Of a stretch of DNA of 64,000 nucleotides, positions 1-7,800 are shown one piece after another. The stretch's first letter is position 1; each line of letters starts with the position of its first letter. The stretch is from the NCBI RefSeq assembly GCF_011751765.2, contig NZ_CP061169.1:1364001-1428000 (forward strand), given 5' to 3'. Both the position numbers and the translations under genes were made by a program. Origin of the DNA: Paramicrobacterium chengjingii. GTDB taxonomy: Bacteria > Actinomycetota > Actinomycetes > Actinomycetales > Microbacteriaceae. Under the pieces are notes generated by a model. It saw only the letters and a list, made by a program, of their open reading frames with translations, had not been told where the DNA came from and ran no database searches.

Positions 1-465
1 GAGAATGCGCTGATTCAGGGCTTCCAGTCGTGAATGTAGAGACAGCCCGGTAGCGCCCACGGCATGAGCGGATGACGCCGGAATCTGTGCCCTGAGTGAT
101 TCGTACCGCGTGCCCGACAGCGTTGCCCCTGCAGCTGCCTCACCTTCTTGGGATGCGACGTCGACAAGCCACTCTGCGAGATCCTGATCGCGAATGTCAG
201 TGACGATCTTCTCCGCCGTGTTTCTGAGCTCACGGAGCGCTTGAGCCCGTTCCACTTCGAGGCGTTGCATCGCCCGATGGTGTGCGACCTCGTCAAGGTT
301 CCCGAGGTCCTGCTCGAGAGCAAGAATCCGGTACGCCCGTTTCGCTGCCGCCTCCAACATTCTTGTCTCAGCAGTCGTGTATACGCCGGCAAGGTACACG
401 CCGAGATCCTCGATCAGATCCGCTGCTGGGATTGGTGAATCAGGATCAGGGACGTAGACAGCCAA
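1..465 (-). CDS. Phage minor capsid protein, N-terminal part (cut by window edge)
   Basis: The reading frame is open from a TTG at 465 to base 1, giving 155 codons without a stop, so the gene continues outside the window. The start begins MAVYVPDPDS and is preceded at good distance by an AAGGGGGAA ribosome site. The visible part is largely helical and charged, with a region rich in Glu, Arg and Ala. Its place directly downstream of the portal and its N-terminal style match the phage minor capsid protein 2 family, which acts in head morphogenesis. The family name is from recognition of the N-terminus and context and is moderately sure. Cys-poor, unlike its small neighbours. Confidence 0.72.
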   Translation of the reverse strand, partial: MAVYVPDPDSPIPAADLIEDLGVYLAGVYTTAETRMLEAAAKRAYRILALEQDLGNLDEVAHHRAMQRLEVERAQALRELRNTAEKIVTDIRDQDLAEWLVDVASQEGEAAAGATLSGTRYESLRAQIPASSAHAVGATGLSLHSRLEALNQRIL

Positions 466-475
466 CGGTTCCCCC

Positions 476-658
476 TTAGTCGAGACCCATCGGAGGTTCG
501 CAACACTCGGCGGCGGACAGTTCAGATGTGAACGGCCAGCCGCATGTGGGGCAGTCGTGCATTGTTGCCGGGATCGACTGCAACGCTTCACGCACTTCCT
601 CAAGCGTCCGCACAGGCCACGTAGCCACAATGGGAGTCAGGAACGGGTCATGCATCAT
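476..658 (-). CDS. Small phage protein with CxxC pair
   Basis: This 60-residue protein starts at an ATG that overlaps the stop of the upstream 54-residue gene as ATGA, the coupling used throughout this phage. An earlier GTG at 694 in the same frame would also work but overlaps the neighbour deeply. It contains CPTC in the middle and a CC near the C-terminus, so metal binding is possible. It lies between portal and minor capsid genes. No family is recognised. Confidence 0.6.
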   Translation of the reverse strand: MMHDPFLTPIVATWPVRTLEEVREALQSIPATMHDCPTCGWPFTSELSAAECCEPPMGLD

Positions 659-819
659 GCACCTCTCACAGCTGATTTTTCGTACTTCTTGCACGTTTCG
701 CAGTGAGATCTAGTGCACGTCGCCGTGTCACAGTGACGGCAATACCAGTACCCCTTGCCATCCTGCGCCCGCGTCTTCGCAGTGCCGCACTGACAAACGA
801 GCGAGAACGGGATAGGCAT
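655..819 (-). CDS. Zinc-ribbon microprotein, 54 residues
   Basis: It begins MPIPFSLVCQCG and has six to seven cysteines arranged as CxC, CRHC, C and CETC with adjacent histidines, a pattern expected of a small zinc-binding fold. Its start lies three bases after the portal stop, whose last codons supply a GAGGTG ribosome site, and its stop overlaps the next start as ATGA. Expression is therefore coupled to the portal. Function is unknown. A structural or packaging helper is inferred only from position. Confidence 0.62.
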   Translation of the reverse strand: MPIPFSLVCQCGTAKTRAQDGKGYWYCRHCDTATCTRSHCETCKKYEKSAVRGA

Positions 820-821
820 GA

Positions 822-2429
822 TCACACCTCGTCGTCACCCGTGAACGTTGCCGGGTCAGGTGCGCCATACCCCTGCTCTCGCATGATCAGGTCGGCTTCG
901 TCCTGAATCTCGCGCTCAGTCCACTCAGGATGCAACGCCCTGACGATCTCCTTACGAGATGCAGCACGTGCCGCGTCCAACATTTGCAGAGTGCGCGCCG
1001 TCTTCTCAGGGTCAGCCTGAGACACCGGGGCGAACTCCACATCGGGCAAACGTGACATGTCGCCAAGCTCAGGCCCACCGAACACGGCTTTGTCGATCTC
1101 GAGTGCGGCAACAGACCAGCGTGCGAGAGCGGCGCGAGCGAACAACGCTTTCTTGTCTCTCGTGCGTTCCGAGTCGGACAGGTCAGCCTGCACCTGTGTT
1201 GCCGTCTTCAACCCTCTGGTTGCGTCGAGCCCGAGGTGTGCTGCCGAGTACCCTGCACGGGATGCGATGGTGCGTGAGACCTCTTCGATGATTTTGAAAT
1301 GCTCTTCAACACGAATCGCGAACTGTGCAACGGTGATCTGCGAATCGGAAGTCTGGCCCGAACCGCCTAACGTGTTCACCCCGGCGAACACCTGCCGGTA
1401 TGTGTCGAACGACGCACCATCACCTGGCTTGCTGCCGACGTCAAGGAAGTGTTCCGGTACAACCAGTCGGCCCTGTCCGTTCTCCATGTCTCGCATCATC
1501 GAAGACCATGTCTGGTCGAGCTTGTCGAGGAGGTCCTGGTTCCCGTCAAGGTCGGAACGGCCAAGGTGGGCCAGCTGTCCCTGTTTCCGCCAGTCGATCA
1601 CGGGGCGTGCGTTCGCCATGTACGTGACAGCCAGACGGGACGATCCTGTGCCGATCTTCACCGATTCGGGAAGCTTCCCAGGACCATCGATCGACACGAG
1701 CACATCGGACGGGTTCCGCAACTGCTCATAGTGTGCGGTCTCCGGGCGTGAACCGATCGGGACCGGACTGCCGAGAGTCTTCGCCGTGCCCTTGAACAGG
1801 GTGTACTCGATCGTTCCCGGCTGGTGCTCCTCGATGAGGCGGAACACCTGGTTACCGTCGTGGTACTCAGTCCACAGCTTCACCGACGCGAGCCGCCCAT
1901 ACCGAAACTCAGGGATCGCAAGGTCAGCCGCGTACGCCTTCGGGAACACATGATCCGCAACGGCAGGGTCCCAAGCGACAGCCCAATACGTGCCACCCAG
2001 TGCAGCGCCGAACTCGCCACCGAGCATCAGCTCAGCGTGTGCTTCATCTGTGCCAATGATCTGCTCGAGGCGGTCCTGCGCCGGGTGCGTGTACTCTTTC
2101 GCCGGGTCAGGGGTCTTGTCGGGGTTGCGGAAGAACACGTTCGGTTCCTCAGCGAACAGAAGATCAGATGAGAGCGTGCAAATGTCCGCCGCGAACGGGA
2201 CGTGCATGATCATGCGTTTCTCGTCCGGGTCGATCGGCTGACCCAAGAACCACTTCGTGAGGGTGCCAACAACACCGCCCGAGTATTGACGTCCGCCGAC
2301 TGTGTGTGTTGCGCGACGGTGCGAGTAAATGTCGTTCAGTTCGACGGTGTTACCACTCCACCATGCGTCGAGTTCACGGAACCGTTCAAACGCGAGATCC
2401 CAAGGTGCCGGGGGGAACTGATCGCTCAT
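822..2429 (-). CDS. Phage portal protein
   Basis: A 535-residue protein encoded between terminase and minor capsid genes, the usual portal position. It begins MSDQFPPAPW and shows the acidic and aromatic pattern of SPP1-type (phage_prot_Gp6) portals of actinobacterial siphoviruses, including a D-rich N-terminal third, a central wing and stem region, and a C-terminal helical segment (about residues 380-500) with many Arg, Glu and Asp. Portals form the dodecameric ring at the capsid vertex through which DNA is packaged. The length is normal for the family. The start lies 10 bases after the terminase stop, indicating translational coupling. Confidence 0.88.
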   Translation of the reverse strand: MSDQFPPAPWDLAFERFRELDAWWSGNTVELNDIYSHRRATHTVGGRQYSGGVVGTLTKWFLGQPIDPDEKRMIMHVPFAADICTLSSDLLFAEEPNVFFRNPDKTPDPAKEYTHPAQDRLEQIIGTDEAHAELMLGGEFGAALGGTYWAVAWDPAVADHVFPKAYAADLAIPEFRYGRLASVKLWTEYHDGNQVFRLIEEHQPGTIEYTLFKGTAKTLGSPVPIGSRPETAHYEQLRNPSDVLVSIDGPGKLPESVKIGTGSSRLAVTYMANARPVIDWRKQGQLAHLGRSDLDGNQDLLDKLDQTWSSMMRDMENGQGRLVVPEHFLDVGSKPGDGASFDTYRQVFAGVNTLGGSGQTSDSQITVAQFAIRVEEHFKIIEEVSRTIASRAGYSAAHLGLDATRGLKTATQVQADLSDSERTRDKKALFARAALARWSVAALEIDKAVFGGPELGDMSRLPDVEFAPVSQADPEKTARTLQMLDAARAASRKEIVRALHPEWTEREIQDEADLIMREQGYGAPDPATFTGDDEV

Positions 2430-2439
2430 GCTTACCCCC

Positions 2440-3723
2440 TTATGCGGCGAGCTTCACATGCTGACGCCAGATCGTTTCGGTTGTCCGTATGGCGTAGCGC
2501 AAGCTATCGCAGCTGTGATCGTTTTCTTTCAACGGTTTGTCGTCGCCCTTTTCGGATGCTTTCGAATCCCACCGGTACTCAGTGACTTCTTTCAGGAACC
2601 CTGTGCACTTTTCCGTGACCAGCAGATGCTCGGATGTGAGCAATGATGCGACCGTGCGGATACCGTCCAGCACGTCGTTGTCGGCCTGGGTGGAGATCAG
2701 CCCGTCCTGCCGCAACTGCACCCTGAATGATGCTGCTGAAGGGTCGAGGATCACATAGTCAGGTTGCAGGCGTGGCTGATGCGGTGGCAGGTGATCCTCC
2801 GCCAACCATTCACGTAGCCGGCGCGACAATTCCATATCGGTGAGCTTTTGCTTCTCAGTTGTGGACTCGTACCGCCACTCATCGATGGCGTACAGCTTTG
2901 GGTGAGGTTTCCCGAGATCATCAACATTCAAAGCGATACCGACGAGGATCGCTGATGTTGGGTTCGTCGTGCCGTAGTCGATACCGACCGCCAACAGCTT
3001 CCACATCGGCGGCAGAGAAGCCCATTCGATCTGATGCTTGGCAGGGTCCCACATGTCGAAGATTGCGCCCTCAGCGTTGGTCCACTTCCCGAGAATGAAC
3101 CGGTCGTAGAACACGCCAGCGAATGACGCTTTCATGTCCCGCACGTACTCGGGCGTCAACGACGGGTTGTCGTCCATCGTGAAGTGGAACACAACCATGT
3201 TCTTCGCTTCAGCGTCGAGCATGTACTGGATGCGCAACCAATGGTTGAACGAGCCGGGGTTCGTGGTTGCCAACAGTCGGGCACCCTCAACACGGAGACG
3301 TGTCAGCAACATTTCCCAGAAACCGACAGGCAGCAGGGTTGCTTCGTCCACATACGCGAGCTCGATCGTGGCACCGCGGATCTTCTCTTCCGACCTGGTG
3401 TCGTTCGCGCCGACAAGGTGAACTTCACGGCCAAGAATGATCGCCGTGTTCGAACCCTTCGTGTGCGTCGTCTGCGCCGCCAAAGAACCGAACAGTTCCA
3501 CAGACTGCAACGGTTCAATGATGTTCCGCTCGATCGTCTGCAATGTCTTCCCGACAATCACGATCAGGCCAGTGCCGCGTGCTCTGCGCACAGCGATGAG
3601 GAATGCGAACAAGGACGCGATCGTCTTACCGCCCGAAACAGCACCCACCCACAGGGCGATCTTCTTGAGCTCAGACTGAGCAATCGACGCGATCTGCTTC
3701 TTCGACAGGCCTTTACTTGGCAT
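2440..3723 (-). CDS. Terminase large subunit
   Basis: A 427-residue DNA-packaging motor protein. The start was chosen at the ATG overlapping the end of the small-subunit gene (MPSKGLSKKQ). A longer frame upstream is a shadow of that gene. Residues 27-34 (GAVSGGKT) form a Walker A-type loop, and a hydrophobic strand ending in D126-E127 (YVDEAT) forms Walker B. The C-terminal half has the acidic nuclease motifs of the RNase H-like domain (GIDYGTTNP and later ILDPSAASF). This matches the PBSX/SPP1 terminase_6 type. It cuts concatemers and translocates DNA into the prohead via the portal. Confidence 0.92.
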   Translation of the reverse strand: MPSKGLSKKQIASIAQSELKKIALWVGAVSGGKTIASLFAFLIAVRRARGTGLIVIVGKTLQTIERNIIEPLQSVELFGSLAAQTTHTKGSNTAIILGREVHLVGANDTRSEEKIRGATIELAYVDEATLLPVGFWEMLLTRLRVEGARLLATTNPGSFNHWLRIQYMLDAEAKNMVVFHFTMDDNPSLTPEYVRDMKASFAGVFYDRFILGKWTNAEGAIFDMWDPAKHQIEWASLPPMWKLLAVGIDYGTTNPTSAILVGIALNVDDLGKPHPKLYAIDEWRYESTTEKQKLTDMELSRRLREWLAEDHLPPHQPRLQPDYVILDPSAASFRVQLRQDGLISTQADNDVLDGIRTVASLLTSEHLLVTEKCTGFLKEVTEYRWDSKASEKGDDKPLKENDHSCDSLRYAIRTTETIWRQHVKLAA

Positions 3724-4228
3724 CGGACGGGATCTCGTGTTGCGCCGCAGCTTGAGCGAACCCGGCAGCGAGGGAATCCAGCAGCGAATGAGCCGATTCA
3801 ACACCGGTCGAAGTGTCACGCTCCACAATGCGAGATGCCTTATCAAACGCAATACCAGCAGTGACAACGATGCTGCGCTGAACCTCAACCGGGGGCGAAG
3901 CTAAGACGTGCTCGTTGTAGTCATTGTCCTTACCGCCGAAGTTGTACACCAGGTACTCGTTCTTGCGGGTCCTCAACAAGTCAAGAGCAGCTGCGCCCAT
4001 CTCCTCCGCGAGCTTGAGCCTAATCGCCGCAAGGTCAACCTGTCGCGCCTGATTCGCCGCGTCGGTCTGTGACCTGTTGAATGACAGACCAGCTTCCTTC
4101 ACGATTTTAGAGACCGCCGCGGTCGAAACACCTGTGCGGCGTGCGATCTCGTTACGTGCGACCTCAGTGCGAGCAAGGTCAAGGATCACTGTGCGCGTTT
4201 CGTCGTCTACCGGGACACCTCGAGCCAT
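3713..4228 (-). CDS. Terminase small subunit
   Basis: A 171-residue protein that precedes and overlaps the large terminase gene. The N-terminal 50 residues contain a helix-turn-helix (NEIARRTGVSTAAVSKIVKE), as expected for the DNA-recognition part that binds the pac or cos site. The rest is helical, with a later Ala-rich tail. Late transcription probably starts in the 130-bp gap upstream, where the genes diverge. The assignment rests on HTH plus position. The sequence itself is not strongly conserved in this family. Confidence 0.85.
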   Translation of the reverse strand: MARGVPVDDETRTVILDLARTEVARNEIARRTGVSTAAVSKIVKEAGLSFNRSQTDAANQARQVDLAAIRLKLAEEMGAAALDLLRTRKNEYLVYNFGGKDNDYNEHVLASPPVEVQRSIVVTAGIAFDKASRIVERDTSTGVESAHSLLDSLAAGFAQAAAQHEIPSDAK

Positions 4229-4362
4229 ATGTCATCACCTCGGTTCGTGCCACCTGGACACTTACGGAGTGAGGCGTGGGCCTCGAACTGGGGGAGTCGG
4301 ACTGTGAATGCTTTTGAGTAGCGTTGGCGGGGCTGGCAGGGTGCTGGCTCAGTGAGGAGTAG

Positions 4363-4539
4363 ATGATGACGAGGTATCGGGTTACGAAGAACCCGCTCAA
4401 GTCCGATGATTTTGAGGATGTCGAAGCTGACGTGTTCTTCGAGGATGGCAGTTATACGAAGTTCGCTGACGAGGACGGTGTTGTTGTGCTTGCTGTGCAG
4501 ACGCAGTATGTGACGAAGATCAAGGAGTTGAAGTCGTAG
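4363..4539 (+). CDS. Small acidic protein, possible moron gene
   Basis: A 57-58 residue rightward reading frame, opposite to the surrounding late genes. A GAGGAG ribosome site precedes a double ATG (4363 and 4366). The second ATG has the better spacing. The product begins MTRYRV, has an acidic central part (KSDDFEDVEADVFFEDGS) and ends in a basic KELKS, resembling small beta-rich phage proteins, but no family is recognised. A hairpin terminator follows within 25 bases, which supports an independent transcription unit. Confidence 0.6.
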   Translation: MMTRYRVTKNPLKSDDFEDVEADVFFEDGSYTKFADEDGVVVLAVQTQYVTKIKELKS

Positions 4540-4559
4540 CAGTCTCTGAACGCAGAAAA

Positions 4560-4587
4560 GCCCCGGTCATCCTTTCGGAGCCGGGGC
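4560..4587 (+). terminator. Hairpin terminator
   Basis: GCCCCGG (4560-4566) pairs with CCGGGGC (4581-4587) across a 14-base loop, preceded by GAAAA. It directly follows the small rightward gene. The run of T is poor on this strand (ATTCTG), while the upstream AAAA would supply a T-run on the other strand, so it may act in both directions. Confidence 0.5.
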
Positions 4588-4683
4588 ATTCTGGGCTGGG
4601 TGTTCCAGCTTCTATGATTGATCATCGCGCGTTTCGCGAATTAATGCACTGTGACATGCCATGCGATGAATAGGATTGTGACC

Positions 4684-5376
4684 ATGTCGAATTCCGCACG
4701 TGACCTTCATATCTTGTATTCCAGTTGGCGGGACCGCTTCGCATCGAAGACATCGACAGCAAAGGGTGCGCTGGAGCCCCACACGGCCAAAGGAGCGCAA
4801 GAGTTCGTTCAAGCGTTTCGCCTGCTCGGGCGTATTGACGTGTTGCTCCGGCAACTTGAGCAAGATGGCTATAACGTCAGTCTCTACCGACGGCAGTTCC
4901 CGAAGTGGTCGGCTGGCGTGTTGTCAAGTGGGTCCGGTTGGGCGTCGAGTATGAGCCCGGATAATCTCGTACATCCGACCGTGATGGATCAGATTGAGGG
5001 CTGCGCAAACTATCTCGACGGCAAGGTGTTCGTGTACGAGCATGACGACTCTGAGGCGCTGGATTCTCTTGTGTCGAGAGCTCGTGTGGCGCTCAACGGC
5101 GACCCTGATCTTGACCCGCAATTGCATTACTACATTCATCGTCTATTACAAGAGATCGAGATCGCCCTTTCTGATGAATCGGCGGGGATTGCGTTCGATT
5201 ACACGGCCGCGGTGCAGCGACTGTGGGTTGCAATGCGGGCCGCGGAAGGAGCGTCGACGGACGATGATTCGAAGCGTCGTTGGCGTGATGCCTGGCAGTC
5301 GATCTTGACTGGTACTGTCTCAGGTGGCCTGGTCCAAGCTGGGGCGCTTATGTTTCAAATCACTGCCGCTGTGTAA
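4684..5376 (+). CDS. Unknown 230-residue protein, accessory (moron) gene of the prophage
   Basis: This rightward gene sits between leftward late and early operons, with hairpins on both sides, so it is a separate unit likely expressed from the lysogen. The start at 4684 (MSNSARDLH) was preferred to an ATG at 4651. The protein is mostly helical and soluble-looking, with charged stretches (YEHDDSEALD, ASTDDDSKRRW), and ends in a hydrophobic segment of about 20 residues (TGTVSGGLVQAGALMFQITA) that could insert in a membrane. I do not recognise the family. Position and orientation resemble lysogenic conversion or superinfection-defence genes. That role is inference only. Confidence 0.75.
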   Translation: MSNSARDLHILYSSWRDRFASKTSTAKGALEPHTAKGAQEFVQAFRLLGRIDVLLRQLEQDGYNVSLYRRQFPKWSAGVLSSGSGWASSMSPDNLVHPTVMDQIEGCANYLDGKVFVYEHDDSEALDSLVSRARVALNGDPDLDPQLHYYIHRLLQEIEIALSDESAGIAFDYTAAVQRLWVAMRAAEGASTDDDSKRRWRDAWQSILTGTVSGGLVQAGALMFQITAAV

Positions 5377-5386
5377 ACGAAAGTGA

Positions 5387-5410
5387 GGGCGCTCGCCGAA
5401 ACGAACGCCC
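5387..5410. terminator. Weak hairpin after the moron gene
   Basis: GGGCG (5387-5391) and CGCCC (5406-5410) can pair, with two further C-G pairs inside a loop containing CCGAAACG. It starts 11 bases after the stop of the rightward gene. There is no T-run, so it is a weak candidate. The remaining 100 bases to 5515 hold nothing I can name. Confidence 0.3.
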
Positions 5411-5514
5411 CGTTCTGCATCACAAGCCCTCAGCCGATGGGCGGTCCCTCATTCTGAGGTTTTTGAGGACCACCAGGAGTAGATGTATCGCCGTACGATA
5501 CGAGTCCGTTTGCG

Positions 5515-5763
5515 TCAGTCGTGGGCTGCTGGGTTCACTTGTTGGGCTCCTAGCCCGAGTCTTGAGTGTAATTGTCGGAACTGGCTCTCGACGCCGGCAA
5601 GAACGATCCAACCGATCATCGAAATAGTGGCGAAACCGAACAGCCCCGATGCGGTCGCAACGGATCCGATCGCGCCCTCACCGATCATCAGAACCAGAAT
5701 GCCGAGGGCGACTCCCCCGATCGTGAATATCGCAAGCAATGTGCTCTGTCCTGAACTTCTCAT
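5515..5763 (-). CDS. Small membrane protein, two TM segments
   Basis: An 82-residue protein with two hydrophobic spans, roughly residues 9-29 and 36-58, followed by a polar tail of about 24 residues. Its start overlaps the stop of the preceding 116-residue gene, so it is the last visible gene of the early leftward operon. Small two-span proteins near morphogenesis genes are often holins, but no lysin is adjacent and here it lies in the early operon, so holin is only one option. Superinfection exclusion is another. Confidence 0.65.
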   Translation of the reverse strand: MRSSGQSTLLAIFTIGGVALGILVLMIGEGAIGSVATASGLFGFATISMIGWIVLAGVESQFRQLHSRLGLGAQQVNPAAHD

Positions 5764-6110
5764 GAATAGAGATTCCCACCGTTATGCGTCGAACGTGCAT
5801 CCCCAGTCGTGGGGCCAAGTCCAGAATTGTTCGATCTGCGACCGGCGAGCATGCAGTTCGGGGTGCGCGGACAACGGCCCACGTTCCCGGCTTCACAGTC
5901 TGCGCATGGCTCATAATCGTTCGATTCGCGGGCGACTGCGGCGTTGTAGCTTTCTACCCAGCACGCGGCGCAGTCGGGGCCGCCTGACCAATCGGGATGC
6001 CGATGCTCTGGCACCCAGTCTCCGATGTACTCGTCGTCTTCAATGGCGTCCTCGGGATCGATCTCTCGTGCCATGAGTAGAACGATCTTTCGTGGCGTTA
6101 TTCTGCTCAT
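5760..6110 (-). CDS. Cys-rich phage protein, 116 residues
   Basis: Start chosen at MSRITPRK, where the ATG overlaps the previous stop as ATGA. A second ATG 36 bases downstream (MAREIDPEDA) is also possible. It contains CAAC, CADC and C-x6-C patterns with a WSGGPDCAAC segment, suggesting one zinc site. The N-terminal third is acidic. It belongs to a run of small early genes of unknown role. Confidence 0.6.
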   Translation of the reverse strand: MSRITPRKIVLLMAREIDPEDAIEDDEYIGDWVPEHRHPDWSGGPDCAACWVESYNAAVARESNDYEPCADCEAGNVGRCPRTPNCMLAGRRSNNSGLGPTTGDARSTHNGGNLYS

Positions 6111-6349
6111 GACTCTGAACCTCCCGATTCCCGGTCGTACACGATCTCCCCGCATTCATCGCATCGCCACCGTTTCGGCCATTCACCTTTCAGCCAGATC
6201 AGCGGCCCTTCATCGCCGGTCAGGTTTTCGTGGGAGCAATGACACTCGCATTCGCACTCGGTCATGGTGTCGGCGTCGTGATCCCATGCTTCACCCGTGC
6301 AAGCACGACATTTGCCAGCAGCACAGTCAGGGCTTACCCATGTGCTCAT
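6107..6349 (-). CDS. Cys-rich zinc-binding phage protein, 80 residues
   Basis: The sequence starts MSTWVSPDCA and carries about ten cysteines: C-x4-C-x2-C, then a dense CECECHC stretch, then CDEC near the C-terminus. The last pair lies in a WRCDECGE context typical of a zinc ribbon. Both ends overlap neighbours by four bases (ATGA). Function is unknown. Confidence 0.65.
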   Translation of the reverse strand: MSTWVSPDCAAGKCRACTGEAWDHDADTMTECECECHCSHENLTGDEGPLIWLKGEWPKRWRCDECGEIVYDRESGGSES

Positions 6350-6603
6350 GGTGTCTCCTCGTTGGCTCGTTCCGTGTCACGTGCCCTCTGTCGTTCACCG
6401 TTCGTGCGTGCACGTTCTGCCATGCGCCCGTCATGGTAAGCGCGGGCATACACGGATGATGCGGCCTCGTGGAGCGAGTACGCGCCGGACTCGTCTAACA
6501 CTTCACGGTTTGTGAACTTCCGGGCGGCATCGTGTTCGCGCTCGATGAACCGGTCGATTATCTCGACCACTTCGATGGGTACCGGTGTCGGGTAGCCGTT
6601 CAT
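6346..6603 (-). CDS. Hypothetical phage protein, 85 residues
   Basis: A charged, helical protein (MNGYPTPVPIEVVE...) with a Glu/Arg-rich C-terminal half ending RDTERANEETP. It has no cysteines, unlike its neighbours. Start and stop both overlap adjacent genes, which supports the reading. No family is recognised. Confidence 0.6.
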   Translation of the reverse strand: MNGYPTPVPIEVVEIIDRFIEREHDAARKFTNREVLDESGAYSLHEAASSVYARAYHDGRMAERARTNGERQRARDTERANEETP

Positions 6604-6773
6604 GGTGTCTCCTTGTCTGCGGCGTCATACCAGATTCCATTTCGTTTCGCGGCCTGTGCGACGATGCCGGACTCCCTGACTGGTGCGAACGCTGCGCCCG
6701 GTGCGGACTTCACCGTGACCGTGATGCCATTGGCTTTCATCGCCTGCATGATGCGGTCAAGATCGTCACTCAT
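6600..6773 (-). CDS. Hypothetical phage protein, 57 residues
   Basis: The start at MSDDLDRIMQ overlaps the upstream stop by eight bases. It has a possible N-terminal helix followed by a short strand (GITVTVKSAPG) and a GIWYD motif near the end. No cysteines. Function is unknown. Confidence 0.55.
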   Translation of the reverse strand: MSDDLDRIMQAMKANGITVTVKSAPGAAFAPVRESGIVAQAAKRNGIWYDAADKETP

Positions 6774-7044
6774 TGCCCTGCTCCTTGTCTGCGGCGGCAA
6801 GTAGCTGATCAGCAATAGCTCGCCCGCTGTCGTGGTGGAACTTGACCTCAACCCATGTGCGACAGTTGCCACACGATGTGTAGAACTCAACCCCGTAATG
6901 AAGTCCAGGGTCAGCTTGCGCGGCTAGCTCCAACGGTGTGAGTCGTTGCAATGAGCAGTACCCGTCCTTGGATTGGAAGCCGGTTAGCTTCGACCCGCAC
7001 AGTGGGCAGGGCATCGTGTGTTGAATGTCATCGAACATTCCCAT
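6766..7044 (-). CDS. Zinc-ribbon phage protein, 92 residues
   Basis: Start chosen at the ATG at 7044 (MGMFDDIQHT), which has an AAGGAG site eight bases upstream. It shows CPLCGSK near residue 13 and a second CGNC around residue 57, the two knuckles of a treble-clef or ribbon fold. The MFDDI opening is common in small phage zinc proteins. Role unknown. Confidence 0.62.
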   Translation of the reverse strand: MGMFDDIQHTMPCPLCGSKLTGFQSKDGYCSLQRLTPLELAAQADPGLHYGVEFYTSCGNCRTWVEVKFHHDSGRAIADQLLAAADKEQGNE

Positions 7045-7046
7045 AG

Positions 7047-7304
7047 TCACTGCTCCTTGTCTGCGAGAGCGCGGTACGGGTTCTCGTTATTGCCTTCCGC
7101 GCCTTGCGACATGTGCCAGTTCCAGCAGTCGCCGTATCCCTGATCCCACGCCTCAGCGCGGACCTGGGCCAGTTGCTCGTCAGTAACCTCACGGGATGCC
7201 CCGGCAATGTAGCCAGCTTTGAATCCTGCACGGATCGGCGCGGTCGCTGTCCGCTTACCCCACCGGGCCTGAGCCTTCTCAACCGCCTCTGACTCGATAC
7301 TCAT
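7047..7304 (-). CDS. Hypothetical phage protein, 85 residues
   Basis: It begins MSIESEAVEK and contains repeated small-residue helical segments (FKAGYIAGAS) and a GDCWNWH stretch. The repeated pattern of Ala- and Gly-rich helices with GxxAG is frequent in small phage proteins of unknown function. Overlaps the next upstream stop by four bases. Confidence 0.6.
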   Translation of the reverse strand: MSIESEAVEKAQARWGKRTATAPIRAGFKAGYIAGASREVTDEQLAQVRAEAWDQGYGDCWNWHMSQGAEGNNENPYRALADKEQ

Positions 7305-7591
7305 GCTTTACCCTCCGTCTCGTGGTCAGATACGGGGTGTTGTGCGTGCTTACGTAACGGGTCGTCCGTGGCCGTCCACGCATCATCGCCGGGATAATCG
7401 GACAGGTCTTCAGGCCAGCACCAGCACCCGTTGCACAGATCTTCACCGTCGACGCGCGCCCATCCGACGCTCTCCGCCGACGCCTGCGCCTGACCAAAAT
7501 CGGCCATAGCGGCGAAGTCGCCGTAATCGTCCTCGACCACCCCGCAGCAATCGCACTTCACCTGGTAAAACGTGACCTCATGGGCACTCAT
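7301..7591 (-). CDS. Cys-rich phage protein, 96 residues
   Basis: It starts MSAHEVTFYQVKCDCCG; the CxCC near residue 13 and CNGCWCWPED in the middle give two metal-binding knuckles. The second half is acidic and hydrophilic. Coupled to both neighbours by overlapping start and stop. Function unknown. Confidence 0.62.
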   Translation of the reverse strand: MSAHEVTFYQVKCDCCGVVEDDYGDFAAMADFGQAQASAESVGWARVDGEDLCNGCWCWPEDLSDYPGDDAWTATDDPLRKHAQHPVSDHETEGKA

Positions 7592-7800
7592 GCTCTTCTC
7601 CCGTTTCTCGACGCCGTACCCCGCGGACGGCCACGCTTCACCACAGCCTCAACACGAACCACGTCACCCGACCGCACCTCCGTGCGCCCGTCCGAGGTGA
7701 CACGGGAGCCCAACTGCCCCGACTCGATCCACCGATAAACCCGCGATGGATGCCGCCCCACCATGAACGCCGCTTCCTTCACGGAAAGCCACTCCTTCAC
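7588..7800 (-). CDS. Excisionase-type HTH DNA-binding protein
   Basis: A 70-residue protein beginning MKEWLSVKEAAFMVGRHPSRVYRWIESGQ, the classic MerR-like winged HTH of helix_turn_helix_17/excisionase proteins, followed by a basic tail (KRGRPRGTASRNGRR) with an AT-hook-like RGRP. It may be a recombination directionality factor for the serine integrase or a transcription regulator. The family does not settle which. It lies far from the integrase, within the early operon. Confidence 0.78.
   Translation of the reverse strand: MKEWLSVKEAAFMVGRHPSRVYRWIESGQLGSRVTSDGRTEVRSGDVVRVEAVVKRGRPRGTASRNGRRA

Noticed and set aside
15..392. Leftward frame of 125 residues at the left edge
   Set aside because: It overlaps the open minor-capsid frame in another phase; composition (Arg/Ser-rich) is typical of a shadow.
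148..438. Rightward frame of 96 residues
   Set aside because: Antisense to the minor capsid gene, no ribosome site.
3184..3864. Long rightward frame of 226 residues opposite the terminase
   Set aside because: His/Arg/Gln-rich antisense shadow of the terminase gene.
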